Of a stretch of DNA of 64,000 bases, positions 39,623-48,709 are shown one piece after another; position 1 is the first letter of the stretch, and every line of letters begins with the position of its first letter. The stretch spans positions 2,508,873 to 2,572,872 of the forward strand of contig NZ_CP017074.1 of NCBI RefSeq assembly GCF_001717465.1. The letters are read 5' to 3'. Under the pieces are notes generated by a model that saw only the letters and a list, made by a program, of their open reading frames with translations, ran no database searches and was not told the DNA's origin. Position numbers and translations under genes: made by a program. The DNA is from Luteimonas sp. JM171 (lineage in GTDB: Bacteria > Pseudomonadota > Gammaproteobacteria > Xanthomonadales > Xanthomonadaceae).

Positions 39623-41884
39623 CTACTCCGTTTCCTGACCGTCCTCGTCTTCATCTCCCTGTTCATCTTCGCCGTCTTGCGCCGCGAGATGCACAAACAT
39701 GAACTGATGAGCAATGCGTCGGGGCACGTCCAAATCCGCGTTGGGATGATACTGGGGCGTATCGAGTTCCGCGCCGTAGCGATCCCGCAGTCGACGGGCA
39801 ATTTCATCGGAACCTATCAGGCGTGAAACAGAGTCGTAGTCTTCCCTGCTGAAGTCGGCCCTGCTGGGCAACCCCGTTTCCAGGCCCCATGCCTCTCGTG
39901 TATGGACGTCGAGGAACTGATCGATGTCCTCGGGCGCCTGGTCGAGGCGGGCCAGTACCCGGGCGGATACCTCGGCGGGGTTCACCACGTGCCAATACCA
40001 GTACAGGCTCCTCGCTTCGCTCCCGAACTGCGTATACAGCGGAGAATGCTCGTCTGCCTGTCTGATACGCTCCGCCAGGAGCAATCCTAGGCGATCAAGC
40101 ACTTCTTGTGGCACAAGATAGTCGCCCTCTTGTGCGTCGCGGCCTGGGGACATCCAGCGTAGGCACTCCATCGCAAACGCCACCGGAGTAGCGTCCCGAA
40201 TAACCTCCTCGGCCTTGAGAACGCGTGCATCACCGTCAGAAATCCGGCGCAACAGATGGGCAATCAGGATCGCCGCCTGTGCACGAGTACCGCCTAGGAC
40301 GAAGGGGCCGCGCTCGACCGGAAATAGGTTGCCGCTGCGTGCCAATGTCATCATCAGGACCTTGGCGGTGGCCTCCGGGATCGCCTTCTCCCGCTGTCTC
40401 AGCTTTCTGACGAACACGTCCGGAGCTGAAGTCGCAAGCTGATCGAGCGAGCCGTTCTGTTCCGCCGCTTCCAACTGCTGCAATTCGGCCAGGAAAGAAT
40501 CGATCAAACGATCGGAAACGTCATTCTGCGGAATGCCGTAGCTAAAGTAGCGGCGGAAGTACGCTTGCGAGCATATGCGCCGATCCTCCGCCCAAGTGGA
40601 CTCCCATTCGCTGCCATAGTGCATATTGCCCATACGCGGGAACAAGTGTCTGAGCAGGCCTTCAGCGAGCTGTTCACGCTCGGCCACAGTCAGGTCCGCG
40701 CTCGCGTCCTCAATCAGTTGTCCCACCGGCGACTCCCGCTCAGCACGACGGTTCTGTCCGCTTCCCAAGAATGCGGACGGATTGTCTCGGATCACGCTGT
40801 AGAGCTTCGGATAGAAAACGCGTAGTCCTTCCACCAGCATGAATTCGACGGTGTTGACTTCCCCCTTGACGATTGGCAGGGCGAACATCAACGCGTTCGA
40901 ATACAACCTCGCCTGCCTCGGCGTGTCCAGCCGCGCCTCCAGTCCGCTCATGAACTGGACGGTGAAGGTGTCGACCTCGGATTGGGCCAGTTCGATGCCG
41001 GCATGCGTCAAGGCTGCGTCGACGCCTTCGTAGGCAAACCTACGTAGGGCGGTGGGATCCGCCGGAGGCAAGTGCAACGGCACCTGGATGATCTTTTCCA
41101 GAAAGGCATGACCGGCGGCATGGCCGCCTGCACCGTATCTCTCCCCCAGTGCCGCTGCCACGACGTCCGCGTCAAACGCCAGGAGATAGGTTGTGTGCTC
41201 GAAGCCCGCTGAGAGCTTAACGAGCTTGAAGATCGCGTGGGTTTCAGTCTTGTCTAGCCGATCGATATCGTCGATGAGTACGACTACCTGCGTTCCCGAT
41301 GCGGATAGCATCGCTCCGATACGCTCCTTGAGCGTATCCAACTCGACCGTGGACATCGAACGCCCAAAGTCCTTTGCCGCCTGGCCAGGATTGATGCTCA
41401 GTAGCCCCCCCGAGATGGAGGCCGACGCCACGGTTAGCAGCGTTCCGTACTTGTCTAATGCTTCGCCAATCTGTTCGCCTCTAGTTTTCAGGTTCTCACC
41501 GATCGCCGTTGCCAGCGTGTCAAAGAACCCTCGGATGAGTTGATCCTCAGATGCGAAATGCCACGGATTGAACCGAAGCGGGATCAGCGTGTCATTCAAT
41601 CGCAACCGTTCCTCGATCATATACAGGACCGATGTCTTGCCATCTCCCCATGCACCATACAACCCGAGCACAAGGCTGGAAGAATCCTTCCGTGCGACAA
41701 TTGTGTCCGCTACCCGCGTCGCGAAGACCGCGCGCGCAAAGCGATCATCCGTCACGGTACGAATAGGCTGGTCACTTGAGTATGTCGTCTCCTGCCTCAC
41801 GATCTCGGGTTTCATAATTGGTGACGTAGTCGGCCGTCGGAAACTCAAAAGTCTCCGGAGCCGTACCGGTATCTTCATGGCCAT
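39623..41884 (-). CDS. KAP-family P-loop NTPase
   Basis: Protein of 753 residues. Walker A is GLYGAWGDGKTS (residues 74-85) and Walker B VVLIDDIDRLD (200-211), with FNPWHF in between, all typical of KAP NTPases (Kidins220/ARMS and PifA family). PifA-like proteins of this class block phage growth. The C-terminal half is alpha-helical and unrecognised, with an acidic tail. Base composition is lower in GC than the core genome. It follows the NurA-like gene by 73 bases on the same strand, so it may be part of the same operon. Confidence 0.85.
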   Translation of the reverse strand: MAMKIPVRLRRLLSFRRPTTSPIMKPEIVRQETTYSSDQPIRTVTDDRFARAVFATRVADTIVARKDSSSLVLGLYGAWGDGKTSVLYMIEERLRLNDTLIPLRFNPWHFASEDQLIRGFFDTLATAIGENLKTRGEQIGEALDKYGTLLTVASASISGGLLSINPGQAAKDFGRSMSTVELDTLKERIGAMLSASGTQVVVLIDDIDRLDKTETHAIFKLVKLSAGFEHTTYLLAFDADVVAAALGERYGAGGHAAGHAFLEKIIQVPLHLPPADPTALRRFAYEGVDAALTHAGIELAQSEVDTFTVQFMSGLEARLDTPRQARLYSNALMFALPIVKGEVNTVEFMLVEGLRVFYPKLYSVIRDNPSAFLGSGQNRRAERESPVGQLIEDASADLTVAEREQLAEGLLRHLFPRMGNMHYGSEWESTWAEDRRICSQAYFRRYFSYGIPQNDVSDRLIDSFLAELQQLEAAEQNGSLDQLATSAPDVFVRKLRQREKAIPEATAKVLMMTLARSGNLFPVERGPFVLGGTRAQAAILIAHLLRRISDGDARVLKAEEVIRDATPVAFAMECLRWMSPGRDAQEGDYLVPQEVLDRLGLLLAERIRQADEHSPLYTQFGSEARSLYWYWHVVNPAEVSARVLARLDQAPEDIDQFLDVHTREAWGLETGLPSRADFSREDYDSVSRLIGSDEIARRLRDRYGAELDTPQYHPNADLDVPRRIAHQFMFVHLAAQDGEDEQGDEDEDGQETE

Positions 41885-41957
41885 TTACCCTAGTAAAGTA
41901 TGCTGCAAGTCGATAGAGAACGGCCGTATGAGCTAGATTGAAGATCCGCGTAACCAA

Positions 41958-43295
41958 TCACGTCGACTGGTCATCTAAGAACTTGGCCAAGATCGCAGCG
42001 GAGGGGTAGCTGGACATCGAGGCAATGCCATTGGCCAATTCCACAGGGAACAGCGCCCCTTCGAACTTGTGGCTCACGATTGAAGGCAGCGTGGCCAGAA
42101 TCCGCTGCAGCCCGATTAGATCCTGAGCCATCGGGCGATCACCCGCCTCCAGATAGTTCCCGGTAGGTATGTTCAACACCATCGACATCCCCGGATCAAG
42201 CTTGACTAACAGTTTCTCGCCCCAGTTGGTACGCTTACCGTAAGGGTTGGATAGATCTGGTGAGCGATAAACCTCACGACGGACATAGTCGTGATCCAGT
42301 GCGACATAGCTGCCAGGCTCACCACGCTCGTGCGGAGACGCAAATTGCACAATCGACTGCAAATGATCAACGAATGCTCCGCTCTTCTCCTGTCCAATGA
42401 TATGTACACCCCGCCCCTCCGCCACGGCGAAGGCCAGGAACTCTCGGATGTTGGGGACGAGCTTGGAGTACTGGCTGCGAAGCGATAGGGGCCCGTCTTT
42501 GATAAAAAGGGTCTCCGCAACCAGCGATTTATCCGTGTGGCCCCATGCGACCCTAATGGCGGTAAAGAGCATTAGGTGCTCCATTACCAACATATAGGAG
42601 GACGCAACCGAGTCCGGAGCGCTGTCCTCATCCATATCCAGATGAAAGCCGATCAGATCCGAGACAAAGACCGCCTGCCTACAATGGGCGCACGTGCCCT
42701 CGTCGGCATCATGAGGCAATCCGCCGATCAAGGTATGACAATGGGGGCATTCAAAGGAGGGAGACGACGATGTTCCATCGGTCCACTTCTTGTACACCAG
42801 CCATTTGAGGGTGTCGAAGAAGGCTCCATCTTGATCAATCTTGAAAGAGTCGCGGACGATGTGCCGGACGGCATCGTAGTTGTTGCCTAGCGGGGTCCGC
42901 ACATTCTTTAGCGGGAATACCGTGGAGTGATAGATCGCACTTCCCCTAAGTACATCCTGCAAAAGGAGCGGGTGTGGATTCTCTTTGTCGATAGCATCGA
43001 GCTTGGCGCGGTCGACCAACAGCAGCGCTGTCTTCACGAAAGCCACTTCTTTGGGCGGCTTTCCTTCCGATCGAACAGCGACAAATGACCCATCAACCGC
43101 CCAGACACTACGGAGTGGTTTCGCACCCTGAGTATCGATGGACTGCCATAGTGTGCCAGAGCTGTCGATCGCCGGTGGCTTGGCTTGCTCGAAATCCTTG
43201 ATCAGCTCCTTGACCCACTTGCTTTGGACGACTGACAGATGGCCCAGCTTGGAAGCTGATTCAAAAGGCAAGCGCGCGCCGGCACTGTAAGGCAT
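41958..43295 (-). CDS. NurA-like nuclease with zinc-ribbon insert
   Basis: Protein of 445 residues. NurA-domain landmarks are WAVDGSFVAV (Asp68, metal ligand), ETLFIKDGPLSLRSQY (Asp267) and HIIGQEKSGAFVDH. An insert at about 181-206 has four Cys in CPHC and CAHC spacing (183, 186, 202, 205), a likely zinc ribbon. NurA partners HerA as a 5'-3' nuclease in archaea. Here the ATG is one base after the stop of the HerA-like gene, so the two are translationally coupled. Confidence 0.82.
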   Translation of the reverse strand: MPYSAGARLPFESASKLGHLSVVQSKWVKELIKDFEQAKPPAIDSSGTLWQSIDTQGAKPLRSVWAVDGSFVAVRSEGKPPKEVAFVKTALLLVDRAKLDAIDKENPHPLLLQDVLRGSAIYHSTVFPLKNVRTPLGNNYDAVRHIVRDSFKIDQDGAFFDTLKWLVYKKWTDGTSSSPSFECPHCHTLIGGLPHDADEGTCAHCRQAVFVSDLIGFHLDMDEDSAPDSVASSYMLVMEHLMLFTAIRVAWGHTDKSLVAETLFIKDGPLSLRSQYSKLVPNIREFLAFAVAEGRGVHIIGQEKSGAFVDHLQSIVQFASPHERGEPGSYVALDHDYVRREVYRSPDLSNPYGKRTNWGEKLLVKLDPGMSMVLNIPTGNYLEAGDRPMAQDLIGLQRILATLPSIVSHKFEGALFPVELANGIASMSSYPSAAILAKFLDDQST

Positions 43296-43296
43296 G

Positions 43297-45282
43297 TCAG
43301 ATTGCCTCGAACTTGTTGGCCTGGACGGGTATGACGAACCGGTGCGACATGGTCAGCATGCGCATATATCCTGGCGTTTTGGCTCTGAGAATGTCCTGCT
43401 CAATTCCCTCAAAAGCGATTTGCACTCTTCCTAACGCTCGCGCTTCATCTTGGCTGGATAGGTGGCCGACGAAGAAGTTCTCTGTCTGGGCCAACAGGTC
43501 CTTGTTGATCGTGGAAGGAGACTGGGTCGAATACACCATGCCGATGTGGAACTTCGCACCCTCCTTGGCAAATCGCGCATACACGCCAGTCAAGTCACGC
43601 GCGTCGGGAGGAAACAGATTGTGGGCCTCCTCGAAATACAACTGGACAAACCGATCGCCGAGCGTGTTGCTGACGAACTTCCGCTCCTGATGCGCGAAGA
43701 CAGCTTTGGACAACATGTCGGAGAAGTAGCGCCGGATCTCGTCTGTAGCATTGCCAAGGTCGAGGATGACCGTGGAGCCCTGGTCCAACAGGACCAGAAT
43801 TTCATTAATGAAATCGCCCGCATATGGGGAATGAAACGCTTTGTAGGCCCGCAGCATGCCCGGCCCGGTGCGCCCGGGGCCAGGATTGAAGAAGTCCAGC
43901 AAGGCAACGTCATCAGGATCGAACATCGCCTTTCCTGATGACTTCGAGGTCAGATTGGGATCGGACGGATTATCACGACGGAACTGGGCAATCACCTCAA
44001 GCTCAGCCTTGAGTAGATCAATTGAGTCAATGGCTGCAGGGGGCGTGCCAGCGCCGGTAGCCGCATAGGCAGCTGCGCGCAGATCCTTGTTAAAATGCGG
44101 ATCAAAGTGCTTGGCATGGCGGGACACCAAGCCTAGGGCACGCAACCGCTTCTCGTCGATATCGAAGCCCGCCTTGCTCAGGATCGCCCAGAAGATCTGG
44201 ATCTTGCGGATCGGCCGGGGTTTATCAGCTTCTGGAAGCGATTTGATCCCTTCGATAGCTGGTAGTGTCACGCTGGCGAAACTCTTGACGTAATGAGCAG
44301 AGCTATTGTCTTGCGCCAACATGGATCCAAGAATCTGGATGGCCGACTCGGTCTGCTCGTAGAAGTTCAGCCGCAACGGCTTGGAAGGTGTCTCCGGTCG
44401 ACTCGTCAATGCATAGACTTCGCAACGGCTCGCATTAGTCGAACGGATGGACTTGTTTCCATCCTGCGGATTGTCGTTGGCATACTCACCATTGACGTCA
44501 AAAATCAACTGGCCCACCGACTTGTCATCTGCCGTGGCATCGAGCATACCTTTGGCGATGAGCTTGACCACATTGGACTTGCCAAGCCGGGTCTTGCCGA
44601 ACATGGCAGTCCGGCAGCCCTTAAAATCCAGCATCGAGATTGAGACGGGGATCCTGCTCGTGCTTGCACTGGACAGGCCACACTCCATCGTCCTCAATGC
44701 ACCGATCTCGATCTGGCTCTCGGGCTTGACCATACCGTTGACGATAACCTTCAACAGTGCATCGTCTGGTGCGAATACTTTGTATCGGTGGGCGCTAACC
44801 ACATTATTCACATCGCCCGAGTAGGCCAGCCGCTGCATCGCGGCAGGGTCGGCGTAGAACATGCCAAGCACATCGCAATCCAATGCGCCCCACTGCAACT
44901 CGCTCTGCGTCCAGACATCCAGTTCAGGCATGGACTTTTTGTGCAATTCGAAATAGGTCTGCTGAACCTGATTGCTCAAGGGTGTGGGCGATACGCCGGT
45001 TACACGAAGAAGCGTGAAATGCGCAGGCGCCGCCGTTGCATTGACCGGCGTCATGATCAGGAACGAACCTCGCGGGATACCTCCTACCGCCAACTTGTAA
45101 GGGTCGCTGGTGATGATCTTTGCAGAGTCAAAGCCCAACTCTAGAACATATCCCACGAATCGCATCTTGCTTGTCAGCTTTGCGGCTTCATTGCTTGCCT
45201 CGGTCTCGAGAAAGCTCCGCAAGGCGTCGATCGGGTTGCCTTGCGTGGCCGAGGTCTGCATCAAGCTTCCAAGCGTGGACAT
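43297..45282 (-). CDS. HerA-like DNA-translocating ATPase
   Basis: Protein of 661 residues of the FtsK-HerA superfamily (DUF87). After an N-terminal beta-rich region (HAS-barrel-like) the ATPase core has Walker A GKTRLGKS (229-236), Walker B LIFDVNGEY, and a later LYFEEAHNLFP acidic motif with VYSTQSPSTI. The C-terminus RMLTMSHRFVIP is HerA-like. HerA forms a hexamer that pumps DNA into NurA. Spacing is 1 base to the NurA-like gene and 10 bases to the methyltransferase gene. Confidence 0.88.
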   Translation of the reverse strand: MSTLGSLMQTSATQGNPIDALRSFLETEASNEAAKLTSKMRFVGYVLELGFDSAKIITSDPYKLAVGGIPRGSFLIMTPVNATAAPAHFTLLRVTGVSPTPLSNQVQQTYFELHKKSMPELDVWTQSELQWGALDCDVLGMFYADPAAMQRLAYSGDVNNVVSAHRYKVFAPDDALLKVIVNGMVKPESQIEIGALRTMECGLSSASTSRIPVSISMLDFKGCRTAMFGKTRLGKSNVVKLIAKGMLDATADDKSVGQLIFDVNGEYANDNPQDGNKSIRSTNASRCEVYALTSRPETPSKPLRLNFYEQTESAIQILGSMLAQDNSSAHYVKSFASVTLPAIEGIKSLPEADKPRPIRKIQIFWAILSKAGFDIDEKRLRALGLVSRHAKHFDPHFNKDLRAAAYAATGAGTPPAAIDSIDLLKAELEVIAQFRRDNPSDPNLTSKSSGKAMFDPDDVALLDFFNPGPGRTGPGMLRAYKAFHSPYAGDFINEILVLLDQGSTVILDLGNATDEIRRYFSDMLSKAVFAHQERKFVSNTLGDRFVQLYFEEAHNLFPPDARDLTGVYARFAKEGAKFHIGMVYSTQSPSTINKDLLAQTENFFVGHLSSQDEARALGRVQIAFEGIEQDILRAKTPGYMRMLTMSHRFVIPVQANKFEAI

Positions 45283-45292
45283 GGCGACTCCT

Positions 45293-46129
45293 CTAGATAT
45301 TGCAGGTAATGATGAGCTCTTCGAATTGTTTGCGACTTGCGCCGTCAGCCGAAATTTGTGAGAACCGGCTTGTCGAGCGCGTCAGGAAATCCCAGCTCTC
45401 ATACAGCGATCGAACAGAGTGATGGTTGGCATTGGTGGCCACGACTTTTGCGCCGCGGGCAGCCGCGCGCTTGAGCGCCCTCGCCAGTCGTTCCTGGTCA
45501 GCCCATGAAAATAGAACTTCGTTGTATTTGATGAAACCGTTGAGGTTGTGCCGCACGGTATAAGGTGGATCGGCAAATACCAGGTCATCTTCCTCGGCCT
45601 CATCGATAACGTCTTCAAAATCACCCACCCGAAGATCGGCCGTGGCCAGCAAGATGGCCATGGATTTGAAGTCATCGGTGTCCATTAGGACGCTATCTTT
45701 GCTTCCCCGGGGCACGTTGAACTCGCCCTGACGATTGACACGGTAGATGCCGTTAAAGCAGGTCCTGTTGAGATAGATCATCCGCGAGGCCTGCTGCACC
45801 AGCGTTGTTGGCGTTCTCGCACGGACGGTGTAATAGTAGTCATTGTCCGCGTCGTGATAACGCTGGTGGTGGGTCAAACTTCTCTTGAGTCCGACCCAAT
45901 GCTCCTTGATTGCTTGGTAGGCGGCGATCACCTCAGGGTTCACATCATTGAGCACGGCCCGCTGCGGCCGCAGGTGGAAGTAGACGGCGCCGCCACCCAG
46001 AAATGGTTCGAAATAACGGTTGTAGGTGGCAGGAAACAGGTCCGCATGATGCCGGACAAACCAGCGCTTACCACCAGCCCATTTCAGGAACGGGCTAAGC
46101 GCTTCTTGGGCGCAATCTGCTGGCTCCAT
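45293..46129 (-). CDS. Dam-type DNA adenine N6-methyltransferase
   Basis: Protein of 278 residues of the D12 class. Motif I is PFLKWAGGKRW (13-23), followed by YFEPFLGGGAVYFHL, YLNRTCFNGIYRVN and the catalytic DPPY at 187-190. Dam and D12 enzymes methylate short adenine-containing sites, but the target cannot be predicted here. It is the first gene of the operon with HerA- and NurA-like genes and is divergent from the PLD nuclease. No orthodox restriction endonuclease gene is adjacent. Confidence 0.88.
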   Translation of the reverse strand: MEPADCAQEALSPFLKWAGGKRWFVRHHADLFPATYNRYFEPFLGGGAVYFHLRPQRAVLNDVNPEVIAAYQAIKEHWVGLKRSLTHHQRYHDADNDYYYTVRARTPTTLVQQASRMIYLNRTCFNGIYRVNRQGEFNVPRGSKDSVLMDTDDFKSMAILLATADLRVGDFEDVIDEAEEDDLVFADPPYTVRHNLNGFIKYNEVLFSWADQERLARALKRAAARGAKVVATNANHHSVRSLYESWDFLTRSTSRFSQISADGASRKQFEELIITCNI

Positions 46130-46327
46130 CTTCCCCGACTCACTCCCTAACCCCAGGGGCTCCGCGCCTGCCGGGCAAATCTGGCAGGAAACTCATGCTA
46201 TGCGACAGCCTGTCCGGCCTCAAGCTTACCTCACATCCGCACGTGTCGCGGCCCTTCATACTCGCATCGGCCGGACCTGCCCGCTTTTCTTAGACGCCGA
46301 ATCTCCATGCCAGCTCGGTAGCTGTCG

Positions 46328-46354
46328 CCTACCCCCGATAAATTTTCCTAATCC
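46328..46354 (+). repeat. 27-bp dispersed repeat, copy 1
   Basis: CCTACCCCCGATAA, five variable bases (ATTTT), CCTAATCC. Identical flanking halves recur at 47785 and 56089 in the same orientation. This copy lies in the 346-bp gap between the methyltransferase and PLD genes. The gap also holds a CCCGC/GCGGG hairpin (46372-46387); nothing else is recognised in it. Confidence 0.8.
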
Positions 46355-46475
46355 ATCCACTCCCTCCATAGCCCGCCTCAGAGCGGGAGTTGTGAATAGG
46401 TGCTGGCCAATGCCCGGTTGCGTCCTGTGCCAAACTGATGGCCGCTACCTGACTTGAGCGCATCAGGGGGAAAGG

Positions 46476-47699
46476 ATGAAGGTCGAGCCCGTCTTAGATC
46501 AAGGAGGCATTCGCTCTCGCCTGCTAGAACTGATCCAAAGCTGCGATTCCTTTGCGCTTGCCAGCGCATGGGTCACTCACAGCGATGTCTTTGATAGTGC
46601 GTTGGCCGCGCACCGCAAGTTAGCGCACTTTGTCATCGGGACGCATCGTTACGTTACCTGCGCCGACTGCCTGGAGCGGTGCCTGCCACTGGCCGGCAGG
46701 GTCAAGGTGATGGCACCCGTGGGTCCGATGTTTCATCCCAAGGTGTACGCCTTCTCCAAAGGGAGGACAACCGTCGTATATGTCGGCAGCTCCAACTTCA
46801 CGGAATCTGGCATGCGTCGCAATATCGAATGCGGCGTCTTTCTCACTGGCCAGTCCGATCATCCCAAGCTTCAATCCTTCGTTTCCTTCGTTACCGATCG
46901 GTGGAGAAAGGCACAGGAGCTTGATGGTGATTTCGTAGCGAGCTATCGCGCAAACCTAGCACGCGTCAAACAAGCTAAGAAAGATCTAGAAACGTTCATC
47001 CCACAGCCAAAACCAAAGCTAACGACCAAAGCCAAGTCTGCCAGTGCCATAGCCCCGGCTGCGATGGGATGGGCTGAGTTCATGCGCCGCATCCGTGCTG
47101 ACAAGACGCACGGCATGCGCCAGCGGTTGGCAGTCTTGGCGCGAGCTCGCGAGCTCTTTTCCCGTGCAGGAGGCTTCGGCAAGCTGTCGGAGTACGATCG
47201 GCGTTGTTTGTCCGGCGTGCAGAAGCCATCGATCCAGCCTGACGGCTTGAATTGGGGCTATTTCGGACAGATGAGCGCTTTTGGCTCGTACAGCCCCATC
47301 ATCAACCTTAACGCTAGAGAGTTTTCGCGAGCCTTGTTCTGCATACCTCTGGCTGGTCGGATCGAGCGCCATCATTACGATGCCTACTGCGAGGCGCTTT
47401 ACAAGATCGAAGGCGCCTCACCTACCTGGATCGGCATGGCCACGCGCCTGCTGACGATGAAGAGGCCTGATCGGTTCGTGTGCGTCGATAGCGCCAATCG
47501 CGACGGCCTGTGTAAGTACTTCGGCGTTGCGCCCACAACCACCACGCTGGAAAACTATTGGGAGCGCATCATCCAGCCGATGGCCCTGATGCCCTGGTGG
47601 CTGGCCGAGATCCCAAGGAACCCAGTTGAGCAACAGGTCTGGCTCGGGCGCGCAGCTATGCTCGATGCGATCTACTACGACCCGAAGAAGCGCGGGTAG
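46476..47699 (+). CDS. Phospholipase D-family nuclease with novel C-terminal domain
   Basis: Protein of 407 residues. Residues about 1-150 are a PLD-like domain with a single HxK motif: FHPKVYAF (His87, Lys89) and VYVGSSNFTES (Asn107). One-motif enzymes such as Nuc and BfiI work as dimers. A basic linker with Lys/Ala repeats (160-200) leads to an unrecognised C-terminal domain (ATRLLTMKRPDRFVCVDSAN, YFGVAPTTTTLENYWERI) that could be a DNA-recognition module of helix-hairpin-helix type. It is divergent from the Dam-HerA-NurA-KAP operon. A defence nuclease role is inferred. Confidence 0.78.
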   Translation: MKVEPVLDQGGIRSRLLELIQSCDSFALASAWVTHSDVFDSALAAHRKLAHFVIGTHRYVTCADCLERCLPLAGRVKVMAPVGPMFHPKVYAFSKGRTTVVYVGSSNFTESGMRRNIECGVFLTGQSDHPKLQSFVSFVTDRWRKAQELDGDFVASYRANLARVKQAKKDLETFIPQPKPKLTTKAKSASAIAPAAMGWAEFMRRIRADKTHGMRQRLAVLARARELFSRAGGFGKLSEYDRRCLSGVQKPSIQPDGLNWGYFGQMSAFGSYSPIINLNAREFSRALFCIPLAGRIERHHYDAYCEALYKIEGASPTWIGMATRLLTMKRPDRFVCVDSANRDGLCKYFGVAPTTTTLENYWERIIQPMALMPWWLAEIPRNPVEQQVWLGRAAMLDAIYYDPKKRG

Positions 47700-47784
47700 T
47701 CGCTAGGTAAGCAATCGGCTGGACTATGATTGGAAGCGGGTCGGGCGTGTTCCCTCAAACGCCTGAAGGAGGCAAACCGCGCCT

Positions 47785-47811
47785 CCTACCCCCGATAAAC
47801 ATCCCTAATCC
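47785..47811 (+). repeat. 27-bp dispersed repeat, copy 2
   Basis: CCTACCCCCGATAA, ACATC, CCTAATCC, 85 bases past the PLD gene. Copies 1 and 2 bracket the PLD gene in direct orientation. Further homology with copy 3 lies downstream (47828-47844, CTACCGG followed by AGAAGCGG). A GGAGGC/GCCTCC hairpin ends at its left border (47768-47786). Confidence 0.8.
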
Positions 47812-47819
47812 CCTGCCCC

Positions 47820-47849
47820 AACGTCCGCTACCGGCCAGAAGCGGACGTT
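47820..47849. repeat. 10-bp inverted repeat
   Basis: AACGTCCGCT (47820-47829) pairs perfectly with AGCGGACGTT (47840-47849) around a 10-base loop. There is no T run, so it is more likely a repeat-element hairpin than a terminator. The rest of 47700-48026 holds no gene that I can support. Confidence 0.6.
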
Positions 47850-48026
47850 CTGGCTGACCCGAACTGCCGCTTCGAATCCACTCTTTCAGAGGGTCGGCAG
47901 GGATTCGTGTAAAAAACGGCCAAAGGTGAGCTAACTGCCTGTCATAGCTGACTTTCTTGGCCGCTCCAGCCACGCGTCAGAACGGAGCATTTCTTCTTCG
48001 AGGACCGGACAACGGGCCGTAACTCG

Positions 48027-48650
48027 TTATTTCACCTCGTCCCGGTAACTCCGCCAAGCCATGCGGAGTACCCGAGCGGAGGACCGCAGAAACATCAGCA
48101 ACAGTCCACCGGCGATGACCAGATCGGGCCAGCCGGCATCGAACAGCCACACGCCGGCGGCTGCCAGCAGCACCGCAACACCCTCGTACAGGTCATTGCG
48201 CGAGCACTCCCAGGCCGATGACATGTTCACGTCGCCAAAGCGGTACGGGGTAAGCAGCCACAGGCACAAGGCGTTGAACGCAAGATTGATCACGGCGGCG
48301 ATGCCGATGGCCTCGAAGATCGGCACCTCCGGGTGGGCCAGGCGCCAGCCGATCTGGATGGCGACCGCAACCGCGGCACCGAGGATCAGCAATCCCTTGA
48401 ACAACGCCACCCTGGCCTTGGCGCGCAGGCTCGCGCCGATCACTGCCAGGCTCAGCAGATAGGTCAACGCATCACCGAGGTTGTCGAGGCTGCCCGACAG
48501 CAAGGAGGACGAGCCGCTGTAGATCGCTGCGGTGATCATCATCACGAAGCTGGCGATGTTGATTGCCAGCACGATCATCAACACGCGCCGCTGCCCCGCC
48601 TCCAGGGCGCGGATATCCACCGTGCTTCCGCAGCCGCACGAATCACTCAT
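48027..48650 (-). CDS. CDF-like cation efflux protein
   Basis: Inner-membrane protein of 207 residues with about six transmembrane helices. The cation diffusion facilitator signature is seen in SLLSGSLDNLGDALTY, giving DxxxD in TM2 as in FieF. In TM5 the usual HxxxD is CSRND. The N-terminus has a Cys cluster (SCGCGS). It lacks the large C-terminal metal-binding domain of CzcD. A second ATG (48656) is two codons upstream. It is divergent from a MerR regulator under a MerR-type promoter, so metal-induced export is likely. Confidence 0.78.
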   Translation of the reverse strand: MSDSCGCGSTVDIRALEAGQRRVLMIVLAINIASFVMMITAAIYSGSSSLLSGSLDNLGDALTYLLSLAVIGASLRAKARVALFKGLLILGAAVAVAIQIGWRLAHPEVPIFEAIGIAAVINLAFNALCLWLLTPYRFGDVNMSSAWECSRNDLYEGVAVLLAAAGVWLFDAGWPDLVIAGGLLLMFLRSSARVLRMAWRSYRDEVK

Positions 48651-48709
48651 GATCATGTCTCCGAGTCGAGCGGGCGTCCGAGGATTTGCGGCCCGCTTCC
48701 AGGTCGGCG

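Noticed and set aside
41772..41957. Small minus-strand ORF of 61 codons between NurA- and KAP-like genes
   Set aside because: TTG start, overlaps the KAP start by 113 bases in another frame, and has no recognisable feature; a short leader peptide cannot be excluded.
39600..47760. Search for a CRISPR array or Cas genes in the accessory island
   Set aside because: No regularly spaced repeats and no cas-type proteins were found.
47820..47849. Inverted repeat considered as a terminator for the PLD gene
   Set aside because: No T run follows on either strand and it lies 120 bases past the stop codon; better treated as a repeat hairpin.
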